Positions 18,363 to 26,433 of a DNA stretch of 51,978 nt are shown in pieces (the first letter of the stretch is position 1; every line of letters begins with the position of its first letter). Position numbers and translations under genes: made by a program. The stretch spans positions 1 to 51,978 of the forward strand of contig JAEINK010000035.1 of assembly GCA_016342585.1 (NCBI GenBank), in the 5' to 3' direction. Under the pieces are notes generated by a model. The model worked only from the letters and a program-made list of their open reading frames with translations. It ran no database searches and was not told the origin of the DNA. Origin of the DNA: Spirochaetales bacterium (lineage in GTDB: Bacteria > Spirochaetota > Spirochaetia > UBA9216).

Positions 18363-18902
18363 ATGGGTGAAAAATTCAATAGTCTTGTACCTGAAGTACA
18401 GGCACACATAAAATCGCTGGTAAGAACAGCAAAACTTGAAGATAATGATGAATCTCTGGAAATGCTTTCGGATGGCTGGCTTGAAAAACAGCAGTCCTTC
18501 TTTGAGCAGACCAAACAGCGTGAAATGGAAGAGGTTGATAATTTTAATATTGATGATCTTCGAGGAGCTCTGGTTATGACCTACTCTGGTTCCCTGATAA
18601 ATATCGGTCCTGAACAGAATGACCTGAGATCGGTTCTGTATTACAGCATCGGTCTTCGAAACGATGTCCCCGAGTCTGCCGAGGAGGACTCTTCTGTGCT
18701 GGGAAGCAGTATTGAAAAGGGGAAAACCGTTATATTTGAGAAGGGGCCGATTGCAAAGAGCAGTCCGGTTTTGTCTATTGCTGTATTTAAAGAGGAGATG
18801 GCGCTCGAACCGGAAAAGGAAGAGGAGCTCCTTGAAGAGGTTACTATGATCATTGCACAGGACTTTGCGTCTATAAATAAAACAACAATACTGGAAGATT
18901 AG
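18363..18902 (+). CDS. Stand-alone copy of the unknown domain; first gene of kinase/phosphatase operon
   Basis: A 179-aa acidic protein without signal peptide or membrane segment. It aligns along its length with residues 1-180 of the HU-fusion protein. Shared anchors are DLRGALVMTYSGSLINIGP against DTRGMMILSYSGSILCVGP, LRNDVPE against IRTEVPD, and SSPVLSIAVF against TSPAYLIAVC. No known family is recognisable; the central strands could be a PAS-, GAF- or roadblock-like fold. GGAG lies before the ATG. The phosphatase gene follows 9 bp later. I infer an adaptor, sensor or substrate within the phosphorylation module. Confidence 0.7.
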   Translation: MGEKFNSLVPEVQAHIKSLVRTAKLEDNDESLEMLSDGWLEKQQSFFEQTKQREMEEVDNFNIDDLRGALVMTYSGSLINIGPEQNDLRSVLYYSIGLRNDVPESAEEDSSVLGSSIEKGKTVIFEKGPIAKSSPVLSIAVFKEEMALEPEKEEELLEEVTMIIAQDFASINKTTILED

Positions 18903-18911
18903 AGGTTTCAA

Positions 18912-19940
18912 TTGAATAAAAACGGTGAATCCTGGCTGGGTATCCTGGGGCGTCTTGAGTCTGTACTTGAGCGCCGGGGTATCCCCGAATTATCAGAATT
19001 GCTTGAAGTACTAAGTGGCGGGATAGAAACTCTGCGGAATGAAAACCCTGTCATACGGCCGGTCGGTCGTGGCGGGTCTCCGGGTGGTCTGGTCAGGTTA
19101 AAGCCGGAATGTTATTACGTGATAATACCGGATCTTCACGGCCGGCTCGATTTCTTTCATGGAGTGATGAGCTGGACCGGATTTTCCGGCCAGCCTGTGA
19201 TTTCCGATATGGCGGAAGGCCGGGCTCAGGTTATCTGTGTGGGGGATGCCTTTCATAGTGAATCCCGGGGACGTGAGCGTTGGCAGAAAGCTTTGAAGGA
19301 GTATGCCGGAGGCTTCAAAAAGCACAAGCATATGGATAGAGAAATGGGTGAAAACCTGGGACTTCTTGAGATGATTAACCTTGTAAAAATCACCTATCCC
19401 GAACATTTTCACTTCCTTAAGGGGAATCATGAGAATATCGCCAATGAAAAGGGAGAAGGAAACTTTCCTTTTCGTAAGTATGCCTATGAAGGGGAGATGG
19501 TTAAACATTGGGTTCAGAACATTCTTGGGATGGAGGCTTTTGATTTGATCTACAGATGGGAGAAGGCTTTACCCCTTCTGGCCGAAGGAGCCGGATTTCT
19601 GGTTACCCACTGTGAGCCTGGCCGGACCCTCACTCCGGCTGAAGTCATAAACTGTTATGAGAATCCGGATGTTATATTCAACCTGACCTGGATCGACAAT
19701 AATCAGGCCGAACCGGGGAGTACTGCCGGAACCCTCAAATCTTTTGGAAAGGATATTCAGACTGGCCGGATTTTCGGTGGTCACCGGCCCGTGAAAGGCT
19801 ATTATGATCTAAGGCAGGATGGTTTGTATGTCCAGATAAATACGCCGAATGAATGGGTCATCGCCGCCTTCGGCAATATTCTTGAGTTTTTGCCGGATAA
19901 AAATATTGTTTGTTTGAAAAAGGAAGGGAACCGTGGCTAA
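18912..19940 (+). CDS. PPP-like metallophosphoesterase (putative Ser/Thr protein phosphatase)
   Basis: A 342-aa calcineurin-like phosphoesterase. The dimetal motifs appear in order: IPDLHGR (residues 72-78), VGDAFH (110-115, where PPP phosphatases have GDxxDRG), LKGNHEN (169-175), VTHCEPG (231-237) and GGHRPV (289-294). The DxHG and GNHE motifs favour a PPP-like protein phosphatase over a nuclease or nucleotidase. The start is a TTG with AGAGG six bases upstream. Its end overlaps the kinase gene by 8 bp, so the two are translationally linked and probably antagonistic. It has no signal peptide and is presumed cytoplasmic. Confidence 0.78.
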   Translation: MNKNGESWLGILGRLESVLERRGIPELSELLEVLSGGIETLRNENPVIRPVGRGGSPGGLVRLKPECYYVIIPDLHGRLDFFHGVMSWTGFSGQPVISDMAEGRAQVICVGDAFHSESRGRERWQKALKEYAGGFKKHKHMDREMGENLGLLEMINLVKITYPEHFHFLKGNHENIANEKGEGNFPFRKYAYEGEMVKHWVQNILGMEAFDLIYRWEKALPLLAEGAGFLVTHCEPGRTLTPAEVINCYENPDVIFNLTWIDNNQAEPGSTAGTLKSFGKDIQTGRIFGGHRPVKGYYDLRQDGLYVQINTPNEWVIAAFGNILEFLPDKNIVCLKKEGNRG

Positions 19941-21507
19941 GATACCGGAACAGATCGATAAATATCAGATAGAAAAGTTGATCGCCACCGGCGGAATGGG
20001 TGCCGTTTTCAAGGGCCTCCATCCTACCCTGGAGCGCTCGGTAATCCTGAAAAAGCTGACCCTTCGGGGGAATACCGGCATTAGAGAACGTTTTAAACGT
20101 GAAGCACGGATCCTCATGGATTTCAGGAATGATAATATTGTGGATGTTCAGGATCACTTTGTTGTTGGTCGAAGCCATTATATTGTCATGGAGTTTGTGG
20201 ATGGACAATCTGTCAAAGAGTTGCTGGATGAACAGAGGTACCTTGATAACTCCACGGCGGCTTATATTATTCTTCATACGGCGAAAGCCCTGGCATATGC
20301 CCATACAAAGGGTGTTGTTCATCGGGATATCAAGCCCGGAAATATACTGATCTCAAGAAATGGAGAGGTTAAACTGGCAGATTTCGGTATCGCTTCGTCA
20401 CGGGATTTGGACCCTGAAGAGGCGGATCTGACAACCGATGGGATGACACTGGGGACGCCGGCCTATATGGCTCCGGAACAGTTTGAGAACTCCCGGACTG
20501 TCGACTACCGGGCAGATATTTATTCGTTGGGGGTTATGTTCTACGAGATGCTTGTGGGCTTAAAACCCTTTCCCGGGGGGTTCTCACCCGAAACCATCAG
20601 ACTTATCCAGAAGGGGAGGTATAAGCACCCCCGGAAGATAAACCCTACAGTCTCGCCGGAATTACAGAAGATAGTTGTCTCTCTCATCCGGCCGCGGCCG
20701 GAATCCCGTTGCAACGATATCGCAGTGATCATCAAAAAGCTGGAAGCCTATCTTGGGAAGTTTAATGAGGATGATGTTCAGGCCAGGGTTTGTGCCCTCG
20801 TAAGGGAGGAGCCTTCTCCCCCCATCCGTCCCAGGAAATACTCAAGCTTAAAACTATATATCGGCAGTGGGATTATTGTTCTTATTCTGGCGGGATTGCT
20901 TACCGGTTATTTGAGTATAACCGGGGGGTATAAAAGGGTCTTTAAACCGGCGGAGTACGGGCAGATTAGACTCCTGGTTGATTCATCCATCGGACGACCT
21001 GTCACCCAGCTTTTCATCGATGATGGCGGGGCAATTCCTCCTGTTGATCGGAAGATTTGGTATTTCCCTTTTAAGGAGGGAAGCCGCAGTCTGGATCTGG
21101 TCCTGCCGGCAGGTAATTACAGAGCCAAAACAACAACCGGTGTGCGGGTGATCTGGTCTTCCTTTGTTGTCGCAGGCTGGGAAGTGGCGGGTAAAACCAC
21201 GGTTGTGCATATTGGCCGGGCCAAAGGGACCATCAGGCCGCTTGAGGTCTCTCTGGATGTTCATGACGCGGAGACTGGCTGGGATCTGATGGCAGTCGCA
21301 GAGCTTGAGGTTTTTAAAGAGGAAAAATTCCAGACCCTGGATGAGGCCGGCGAAATATTATCCGGCCGGATCCACAGGTTCCGCATTTCCGCTCCCGGGT
21401 ATTTAAGTCAGGAGTATAGCCTTAAAATCATCAGTGAAGAGTCGATTCTCCATTTTCAGGTTGATCTCCGACCGGAAATGGGAGCTGAAAAGGTTTTGGA
21501 GAATTAA
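19933..21507 (+). CDS. Transmembrane Ser/Thr protein kinase (PknB-like)
   Basis: A 524-aa kinase with a complete catalytic domain: glycine loop ATGGMGAV (18-25), catalytic Lys40, HRDIKPGN (130-137), DFG (150-152), and activation segment ending in GTPAYMAPE (174-182). One membrane helix (about 307-329) follows, then some 195 extracytoplasmic residues with no PASTA repeats and no family I recognise. GTG start, AGGAAGGGA upstream. It sits between its presumed phosphatase and two membrane proteins with FHA-type domains, which bind phosphothreonine. A membrane receptor kinase is the natural reading. Confidence 0.92.
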   Translation: MAKIPEQIDKYQIEKLIATGGMGAVFKGLHPTLERSVILKKLTLRGNTGIRERFKREARILMDFRNDNIVDVQDHFVVGRSHYIVMEFVDGQSVKELLDEQRYLDNSTAAYIILHTAKALAYAHTKGVVHRDIKPGNILISRNGEVKLADFGIASSRDLDPEEADLTTDGMTLGTPAYMAPEQFENSRTVDYRADIYSLGVMFYEMLVGLKPFPGGFSPETIRLIQKGRYKHPRKINPTVSPELQKIVVSLIRPRPESRCNDIAVIIKKLEAYLGKFNEDDVQARVCALVREEPSPPIRPRKYSSLKLYIGSGIIVLILAGLLTGYLSITGGYKRVFKPAEYGQIRLLVDSSIGRPVTQLFIDDGGAIPPVDRKIWYFPFKEGSRSLDLVLPAGNYRAKTTTGVRVIWSSFVVAGWEVAGKTTVVHIGRAKGTIRPLEVSLDVHDAETGWDLMAVAELEVFKEEKFQTLDEAGEILSGRIHRFRISAPGYLSQEYSLKIISEESILHFQVDLRPEMGAEKVLEN

Positions 21508-21519
21508 GGAAATAATAGA

Positions 21520-22398
21520 ATGACTGGAAACAAGAAAAGAATCATATATTTATTTTTAGGATTATGTGCCGGGCTGACTGGTTTCTCGGCTGTGGAGCTG
21601 CTTTCTGCGGCTGGAGTTGAATCCTATCTCTTCCTGGCGATTACTCAAGGGGCTTCTCTCGGATTGATTTTCGGTTTCATCTTTGGTTTTACCGATGCAA
21701 TCTTTTATAAAGAGTTGAAGCGGGGACTGATCAAAGCGGGGATAGCCGCCGGTCTTGGTGGTCTTACCGCCGCCGCCGCCGTGATCTTCTCTTCCCAGGG
21801 GATGCTCTGGACAGCCAACATCTTCAAGCTGGAGTATGAGCAGACCATGGGGCTCCTCTTTCCATTATGGCGGGGAGTCGGGTGGATGTTTATGGGGATG
21901 TTTATTGGCGCCGTAGATGGGATACAGCGAAAGACCTGGCGAAGGGGAGTGGCCGGGGGGCTGGGCGGTCTGGCAGGAGGCCTGCTTGGCGGTTTGATTT
22001 TTGAGTTCCTTGTACGATTTTTTCCCGAAGCAGCACTAGCAAGAGCCTTCGGTCTTATTGCCATGGGCCTTCTGATTGGCCTTTTTCTCGGGGAGTTTGA
22101 AATCCGTTTCAGTTATGCCCGACTCAGGGTTCTAAACGGTCAGCTCAAGGATAGAGAGTTTTTACTGGTTAAACCAAAGGTTTATTTAGGTGATTCCATC
22201 CATGATGATGTTTACATCCACGGATACAGGAAAATTCTTTCCGGTCTTATTTTGAGGAAAAATAGTGAGATCTATCTTGAACCGGGAGATGAGTCTCCCC
22301 TTCTTTTAAACGATGAACCCGCCGGGATCAGACAGGCCTTGAAGTATCAGGATGTGATCCAGCTTGGTGATGTGAAGCTTCTCTATCTGCCCTTATAA
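21520..22398 (+). CDS. Multi-pass membrane protein with C-terminal FHA-like domain
   Basis: A 292-aa protein. Residues 1-195 contain several hydrophobic, glycine-rich segments (GAVDG, GGLGGLAGGLLGGL), suggesting five or six membrane helices. The C-terminal ~90 residues look like a degenerate FHA fold: a strand-rich region with KVYLGDSIHDDVYI and an ending DVIQLGDVKLLYL, which resembles the GDxIxxGxxxxxF tail of FHA domains. The usual phosphothreonine-contacting residues are not evident. It is in the kinase operon, 12 bp after the kinase and 11 bp before the VWA-FHA gene. Confidence 0.6.
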   Translation: MTGNKKRIIYLFLGLCAGLTGFSAVELLSAAGVESYLFLAITQGASLGLIFGFIFGFTDAIFYKELKRGLIKAGIAAGLGGLTAAAAVIFSSQGMLWTANIFKLEYEQTMGLLFPLWRGVGWMFMGMFIGAVDGIQRKTWRRGVAGGLGGLAGGLLGGLIFEFLVRFFPEAALARAFGLIAMGLLIGLFLGEFEIRFSYARLRVLNGQLKDREFLLVKPKVYLGDSIHDDVYIHGYRKILSGLILRKNSEIYLEPGDESPLLLNDEPAGIRQALKYQDVIQLGDVKLLYLPL

Positions 22399-22409
22399 AG
22401 GAGGTCAAA

Positions 22410-23783
22410 ATGAAAAAGATACTTATTACAGGATTTACACTTTTATTTGTTTTTAATATATGGTCACAGAATATTCAGATTACCCAGGTGGATACAAACG
22501 ACCTGCTTTTCAGGGGAGAGATAAATATCTATTTCTCTCTGACGGGAACAGAGAGCAGGGAGTTATCTGTCGATGATTTTACAGTGATTGAAAAGAGTGA
22601 AGGGGAACTCGATATTGTCGGTCTGAAGAATGAACCGAACAGGGATGCGGGGATAGATTTTATCCTTCTCATAGATAATTCAGGATCCATGTATGAGGAG
22701 CGTTATGAGGGGAGCCGGCGAATTAATCAGGCCAAGCTTGCTCTTGGGTCCTTTCTGGATCAGATTGATGATTCTAAAGACCGGGTAGCCGTATACTCTT
22801 TTAATACCAGGCTTCAGGAGGTCGCTCCTTTCGGGACCGGGATACCGGATATCCACCGATCCCTGTCGGCTATTGAGGAACCTGATACCGGGATGTCCTA
22901 TACGGAACTCTATCACTCCTTGAAAGATATCCCCAAAGCCTTCCCGAAGACCTCCGGGAGACGTGCTGTGATCGTGCTCTCGGATGGCGAAAACTACTCT
23001 CTCTTTGAACATGCGGAAATAAAACATGAGGACTGGGGTGAATCCCTGGTTGATCCGGAAGAAATTGTACTCTCCTATTACGAGGCGGGGATTACCCTGG
23101 ATGGAATAAACCTGTCTGATCAGATGGATGCTAATCTGGCGGAGATCTGCCGTGAGAGTGGCGGGAAATTTCACGATGTTCGGACTACCGAAGCAATAAG
23201 CGGGGTGTATTCTGATATTCGTGAGAAGATTACAAACGAATACCAGATTACTGTGAAAGCTCCTCCCTTGCAGAACCCCAGCGGGGTGATCGAACTTGCA
23301 TATAAGGGGAAGCAGGATAGTCGTATTCTGGTCGTTCCCACCCTCTTCGGAGGGGTTTCCAGGCTGCCTGTTATAATTCCCCTTATAATCCTGATTATTG
23401 GCCTTGCCGGGGTGGGAATCCTCTATTATCTCCCTTTTGAGAAACCGGTAAAGGGTGCCCAGATACAGGCCCTCGATTCAAATATGACTATAGCTCTGAA
23501 TAATGAGGTGACCGTAATTGGAGCCAGTAGAGAGGCTGACTTCACTATGGCCGGTAATCCCGGTATTGAGGCAGAGCACGCAACGATTGTTCATGATGAG
23601 AATGCTGCTACCTTTATTCTAAGCAGTAAAAGGCCTGTGCGGGTTAACAATAAAAAAGTCCGAAAACGGAAACTGACTCCGGGAGATGTGATTCAGATTG
23701 AAGGCAGTACTATTATTTTTGATGCGCCGGAACCCCAAAAGTCTAAAGCGGGTGCTAAGGTTCAAAGTACAAAAGCTACTTAA
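22410..23783 (+). CDS. VWA-FHA membrane protein
   Basis: A 457-aa protein with a signal sequence (residues 1-19), a von Willebrand A domain from about residue 82 with intact MIDAS start (LLIDNSGSM, Asp89-x-Ser91-x-Ser93), a membrane helix (LPVIIPLIILIIGLAGVGIL), and a C-terminal cytoplasmic FHA domain. The FHA domain shows VIGASREADF, EAEHATIVHD, VNNKKV and LTPGDVIQIEGSTIIFD. The topology places VWA outside and FHA inside, so the protein could link an external ligand to phosphothreonine binding. Strong ribosome site (AAAGGAGG). It is the last gene of the operon and overlaps the convergent kinase-like gene by 4 bp. Confidence 0.85.
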   Translation: MKKILITGFTLLFVFNIWSQNIQITQVDTNDLLFRGEINIYFSLTGTESRELSVDDFTVIEKSEGELDIVGLKNEPNRDAGIDFILLIDNSGSMYEERYEGSRRINQAKLALGSFLDQIDDSKDRVAVYSFNTRLQEVAPFGTGIPDIHRSLSAIEEPDTGMSYTELYHSLKDIPKAFPKTSGRRAVIVLSDGENYSLFEHAEIKHEDWGESLVDPEEIVLSYYEAGITLDGINLSDQMDANLAEICRESGGKFHDVRTTEAISGVYSDIREKITNEYQITVKAPPLQNPSGVIELAYKGKQDSRILVVPTLFGGVSRLPVIIPLIILIIGLAGVGILYYLPFEKPVKGAQIQALDSNMTIALNNEVTVIGASREADFTMAGNPGIEAEHATIVHDENAATFILSSKRPVRVNNKKVRKRKLTPGDVIQIEGSTIIFDAPEPQKSKAGAKVQSTKAT

Positions 23784-24601
23784 AGGTAATTTAGCATCAA
23801 GCCGATGGCCTGGTTTTTATAGCTGTCACCAAAAAGATTCAGATGGTTTAGAATGTGATAAAGTTTGTACAGATCGAGCCTGCTCCGCCAACCTTCCTTG
23901 AGGGGGTAGGTTTCATTATAGGAACGATAAAATTCTTCGGTAAATCCTCCGAAAAGGAGAGTCATTGCCAGCTCAAGTTCCCTGTGACCACGGTATGCTG
24001 CAGGATCTATCAGCACGGGTTGGCCTTTTTCATCGGCTATGACATTTCCCGCCCAGAGATCCCCGTGAATCAGACAGGGGGCTTCCTTTGAACTCTCAAG
24101 GAGATCGGGAATCCTCTTTCGTAATTTATTATAGGTTTCCCGGACCTTTATATCTCCGGAAAGTTCTACCTGAAAATCGAGACGGTTTTCAATGTAGAAC
24201 TCTATCCAACTCTTTTTAAAGGTATTTTTCTGTTCTGTTGAACCAATGTAGTTATCCTCGTAGAACCCGAATTCGGTATTGGTATCGGAGGTTTTGCGAT
24301 GAAGCCGTGCAAGTTCGTTTCCCAGCCGGTTTTGAAAATCCCGGGATTTTGCTGCCTGAGGAATATAGTTCAGCACCAGAAAGTGGTCATTATATTTGAT
24401 GACTGCCGGAACCGAAATACTCCTTGATTCAGAAAGGGCATTTATACCGTGAGCCTCTTTTGGGGCCACACCGGCTTTGGAATAATGTTTTATAAAATAA
24501 TCGCAGGTTTTCGTTTTTACCCTTGCGCAGCTACCTATGCAACCTCCGGAAAGGGGCGTCGTTGAAATAATATTATCATTTATTAATGAGCTATAGTCCA
24601 T
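23780..24601 (-). CDS. Fructosamine kinase family protein
   Basis: A 273-aa member of the fructosamine/ketosamine-3-kinase family, which phosphorylates sugars attached to amines so that the adduct falls apart (protein deglycation). The APH-like catalytic loop is LIHGDLWAGNVI, followed by the metal-binding LIDPAAYRGHRELELAM. N-terminal lysine and ATP-loop features are weaker. It overlaps the upstream phosphatase gene by 11 bp; pairing of fructosamine kinase with a low-molecular-weight phosphatase is common in bacteria. AAGGA precedes the ATG. Confidence 0.88.
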   Translation of the reverse strand: MDYSSLINDNIISTTPLSGGCIGSCARVKTKTCDYFIKHYSKAGVAPKEAHGINALSESRSISVPAVIKYNDHFLVLNYIPQAAKSRDFQNRLGNELARLHRKTSDTNTEFGFYEDNYIGSTEQKNTFKKSWIEFYIENRLDFQVELSGDIKVRETYNKLRKRIPDLLESSKEAPCLIHGDLWAGNVIADEKGQPVLIDPAAYRGHRELELAMTLLFGGFTEEFYRSYNETYPLKEGWRSRLDLYKLYHILNHLNLFGDSYKNQAIGLMLNYL

Positions 24602-25067
24602 TGTTCCTTTTTAATTCCATAAGGAGCCCCCGGCAGCTGTCGTCCAGTATATTCAGAACCTCTTCGAATCCGGAATCTCCCCCATAATATGGATCGGGAA
24701 CATCTATTTTCTGATATCCGGAAGAAAAATCGGTCATCATTTTTACCTTCTCATAATATTCACCATGTCGGTCCATGGCAGTAATGTCCCTGTAGTTACT
24801 CTTGTCCATGGCGATAATAATATCAAACTCTTTAAAGTCATCTTTTCGGAATTGCCGTGAACGGGAAGTCAGTCGGATATTTCTTTTGGCGGCATGCTTA
24901 CGCATCCTGCTGTCGGCGGCCTCTCCCACATGGTAGGCTGATGTTCCTGCGGAATCGATAAAGAAGTTCTCCTCCAACCCCTCCTCTTCAACAAGGGCTT
25001 TAAAAACGCCTTCACCGGAAGGACTGCGGCAGATATTTCCAAGACAGACAAACAATATATTAATCAT
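24591..25067 (-). CDS. Low-molecular-weight protein-tyrosine phosphatase
   Basis: A 158-aa cytoplasmic phosphatase with the P-loop VCLGNICRSP at residues 6-15 (catalytic Cys7, Arg13) and the general-acid loop VPDPYYGG. The length is typical. In this setting it may hydrolyse a sugar phosphate from deglycation rather than phosphotyrosine. No Shine-Dalgarno is visible. TATAAA lies exactly 6 nt before the ATG, suggesting a leaderless transcript. Confidence 0.92.
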   Translation of the reverse strand: MINILFVCLGNICRSPSGEGVFKALVEEEGLEENFFIDSAGTSAYHVGEAADSRMRKHAAKRNIRLTSRSRQFRKDDFKEFDIIIAMDKSNYRDITAMDRHGEYYEKVKMMTDFSSGYQKIDVPDPYYGGDSGFEEVLNILDDSCRGLLMELKRNNGL

Positions 25068-25131
25068 ATACTATTTATATCAGGGATAAGGGCCTGACGA
25101 AAGGTCTTTAAAAAGAATATTGCTATTCAAA

Positions 25132-26433
25132 TTATCGTATCCATACAACAGGTTCTATTAATGTATTAATATCTTCTGAGTTTAGAAGATGATATATCAG
25201 ATTCTGAAAGTCATTATCATTATACTGGTTTTCAATGGTGTTTTTTAAACATTCGGGATTAATAATATTCAGAAATTCAAGACCGGATGTAAGTTCAATT
25301 AACTTCTCCCTTCCATATTTTTTGAATACCCCCCCGGAATCCCGATAGAAACTATCCTCAGCCAGTATACTTCTTCTTACGGGCAGCATTCCTCCTGGAC
25401 TCATATGTAACCAGGTTGTATAGACATCTTTCCTGAACAGAAAACGAACCAGCTTTTCCTGCGCTATTTTAATATTCAGGTCTTCACTTTTAAAAAGTCC
25501 TAAACCTGAAATGCTGCCGAAGGATGATGGTCTGGTACCCGTCAGGGTTGTGACCATTCCGGTATTCTTTAATAAATCAGGTGAGAATTCGGCTCCATCC
25601 AGATCGGGAAAATTATTATCTGTAAGTGAATTTTGAGCCACTTCGGATAAGGCAAGATCATCCATCAGATGGGTTGAATAAAATAGCAGAGCTGCTCTGT
25701 TTTGAAAATAATAATCTCTTGTTCGCCAGTCATTTTCCCCGGGGGGCGTATAAGCAATCAGTGTTTTATAAATATTCAGGGCTTCGATAAGAGGCTCCTT
25801 AGGGAAAAAGCAACCCCGATTATCAAAATCGATTTCCACTCCGATTGAATCTGCTATCTGTAGAAAGCACTGCATAGTGTATAGGTCATTTTTAGAACCC
25901 ACAATATTACCATGCACCCCCTCGTGGAGGTTTTTGAAATATTCCCCTGCTTTTAGTAATGAGGTGATGTTATAAGGTGGTTCCAACCCTTCTGATTCAA
26001 ACCAGTCATTTCTATACCAGATCACCTGCAACCAGGCTGAGTATGGAATCCCATAGTAACCTTCAGTGAGGTTAAAAGCTTTCAATCCTCCTGTATAAAA
26101 GTCTTCAATTCCAATATCCATAAGAATTCTGGATGTCAGCTCCTGATTTATCAGACTCTTATTTGATAGGCGGGAAAGGAGGAGGGAGTCAGCCATTATC
26201 ATATGAGGTAATAGACCGTTTTTACCAACTGAAATTTCTTCGGTGCTGTAACTATCTTCAAAGGGGAGAAGGTTTACTTTTATATCAGGATTATATAATT
26301 CAAATGCATTGAACAGGTATCGGATAACTGCTTTTCTTTCAGGATCATTGTTTGAGCTGTAAAAATTTAAATTCACTTGGGCAGTCAGCAAAAAACAGGT
26401 TGTCAGGTAGAGGATGGATAAAATCTTTTTCAT
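25132..26433 (-). CDS. Orphan extracellular solute-binding protein coupled to adenylate cyclase
   Basis: A 433-aa exported protein of the family-1 ABC sugar-binding type: signal peptide (MKKILSILYLTTCFLLTAQ), then an alternating binding-protein fold with GYYGIPYSAWLQVIWYRNDWF and a C-terminal part ending MSPGGMLPVRRSIL. There is no lipobox cysteine, so it is periplasmic rather than anchored. The ATG at 26433 shares one base with the stop of the adenylate cyclase (TAATG) and has AAGGA upstream. No permease or ATPase is nearby. A role as ligand-presenting partner of the cyclase sensor is inferred, not shown. Confidence 0.75.
   Translation of the reverse strand: MKKILSILYLTTCFLLTAQVNLNFYSSNNDPERKAVIRYLFNAFELYNPDIKVNLLPFEDSYSTEEISVGKNGLLPHMIMADSLLLSRLSNKSLINQELTSRILMDIGIEDFYTGGLKAFNLTEGYYGIPYSAWLQVIWYRNDWFESEGLEPPYNITSLLKAGEYFKNLHEGVHGNIVGSKNDLYTMQCFLQIADSIGVEIDFDNRGCFFPKEPLIEALNIYKTLIAYTPPGENDWRTRDYYFQNRAALLFYSTHLMDDLALSEVAQNSLTDNNFPDLDGAEFSPDLLKNTGMVTTLTGTRPSSFGSISGLGLFKSEDLNIKIAQEKLVRFLFRKDVYTTWLHMSPGGMLPVRRSILAEDSFYRDSGGVFKKYGREKLIELTSGLEFLNIINPECLKNTIENQYNDNDFQNLIYHLLNSEDINTLIEPVVWIR

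Noticed and set aside
18345..18911. 188-codon open frame opposite the unknown-domain gene
   Set aside because: The plus-strand protein has a homologue next door and a ribosome site; the minus-strand frame has neither.
17344..23783. Type VI secretion regulatory cluster
   Set aside because: Kinase, phosphatase and FHA genes recall one, but no secretion structural gene is in the window.
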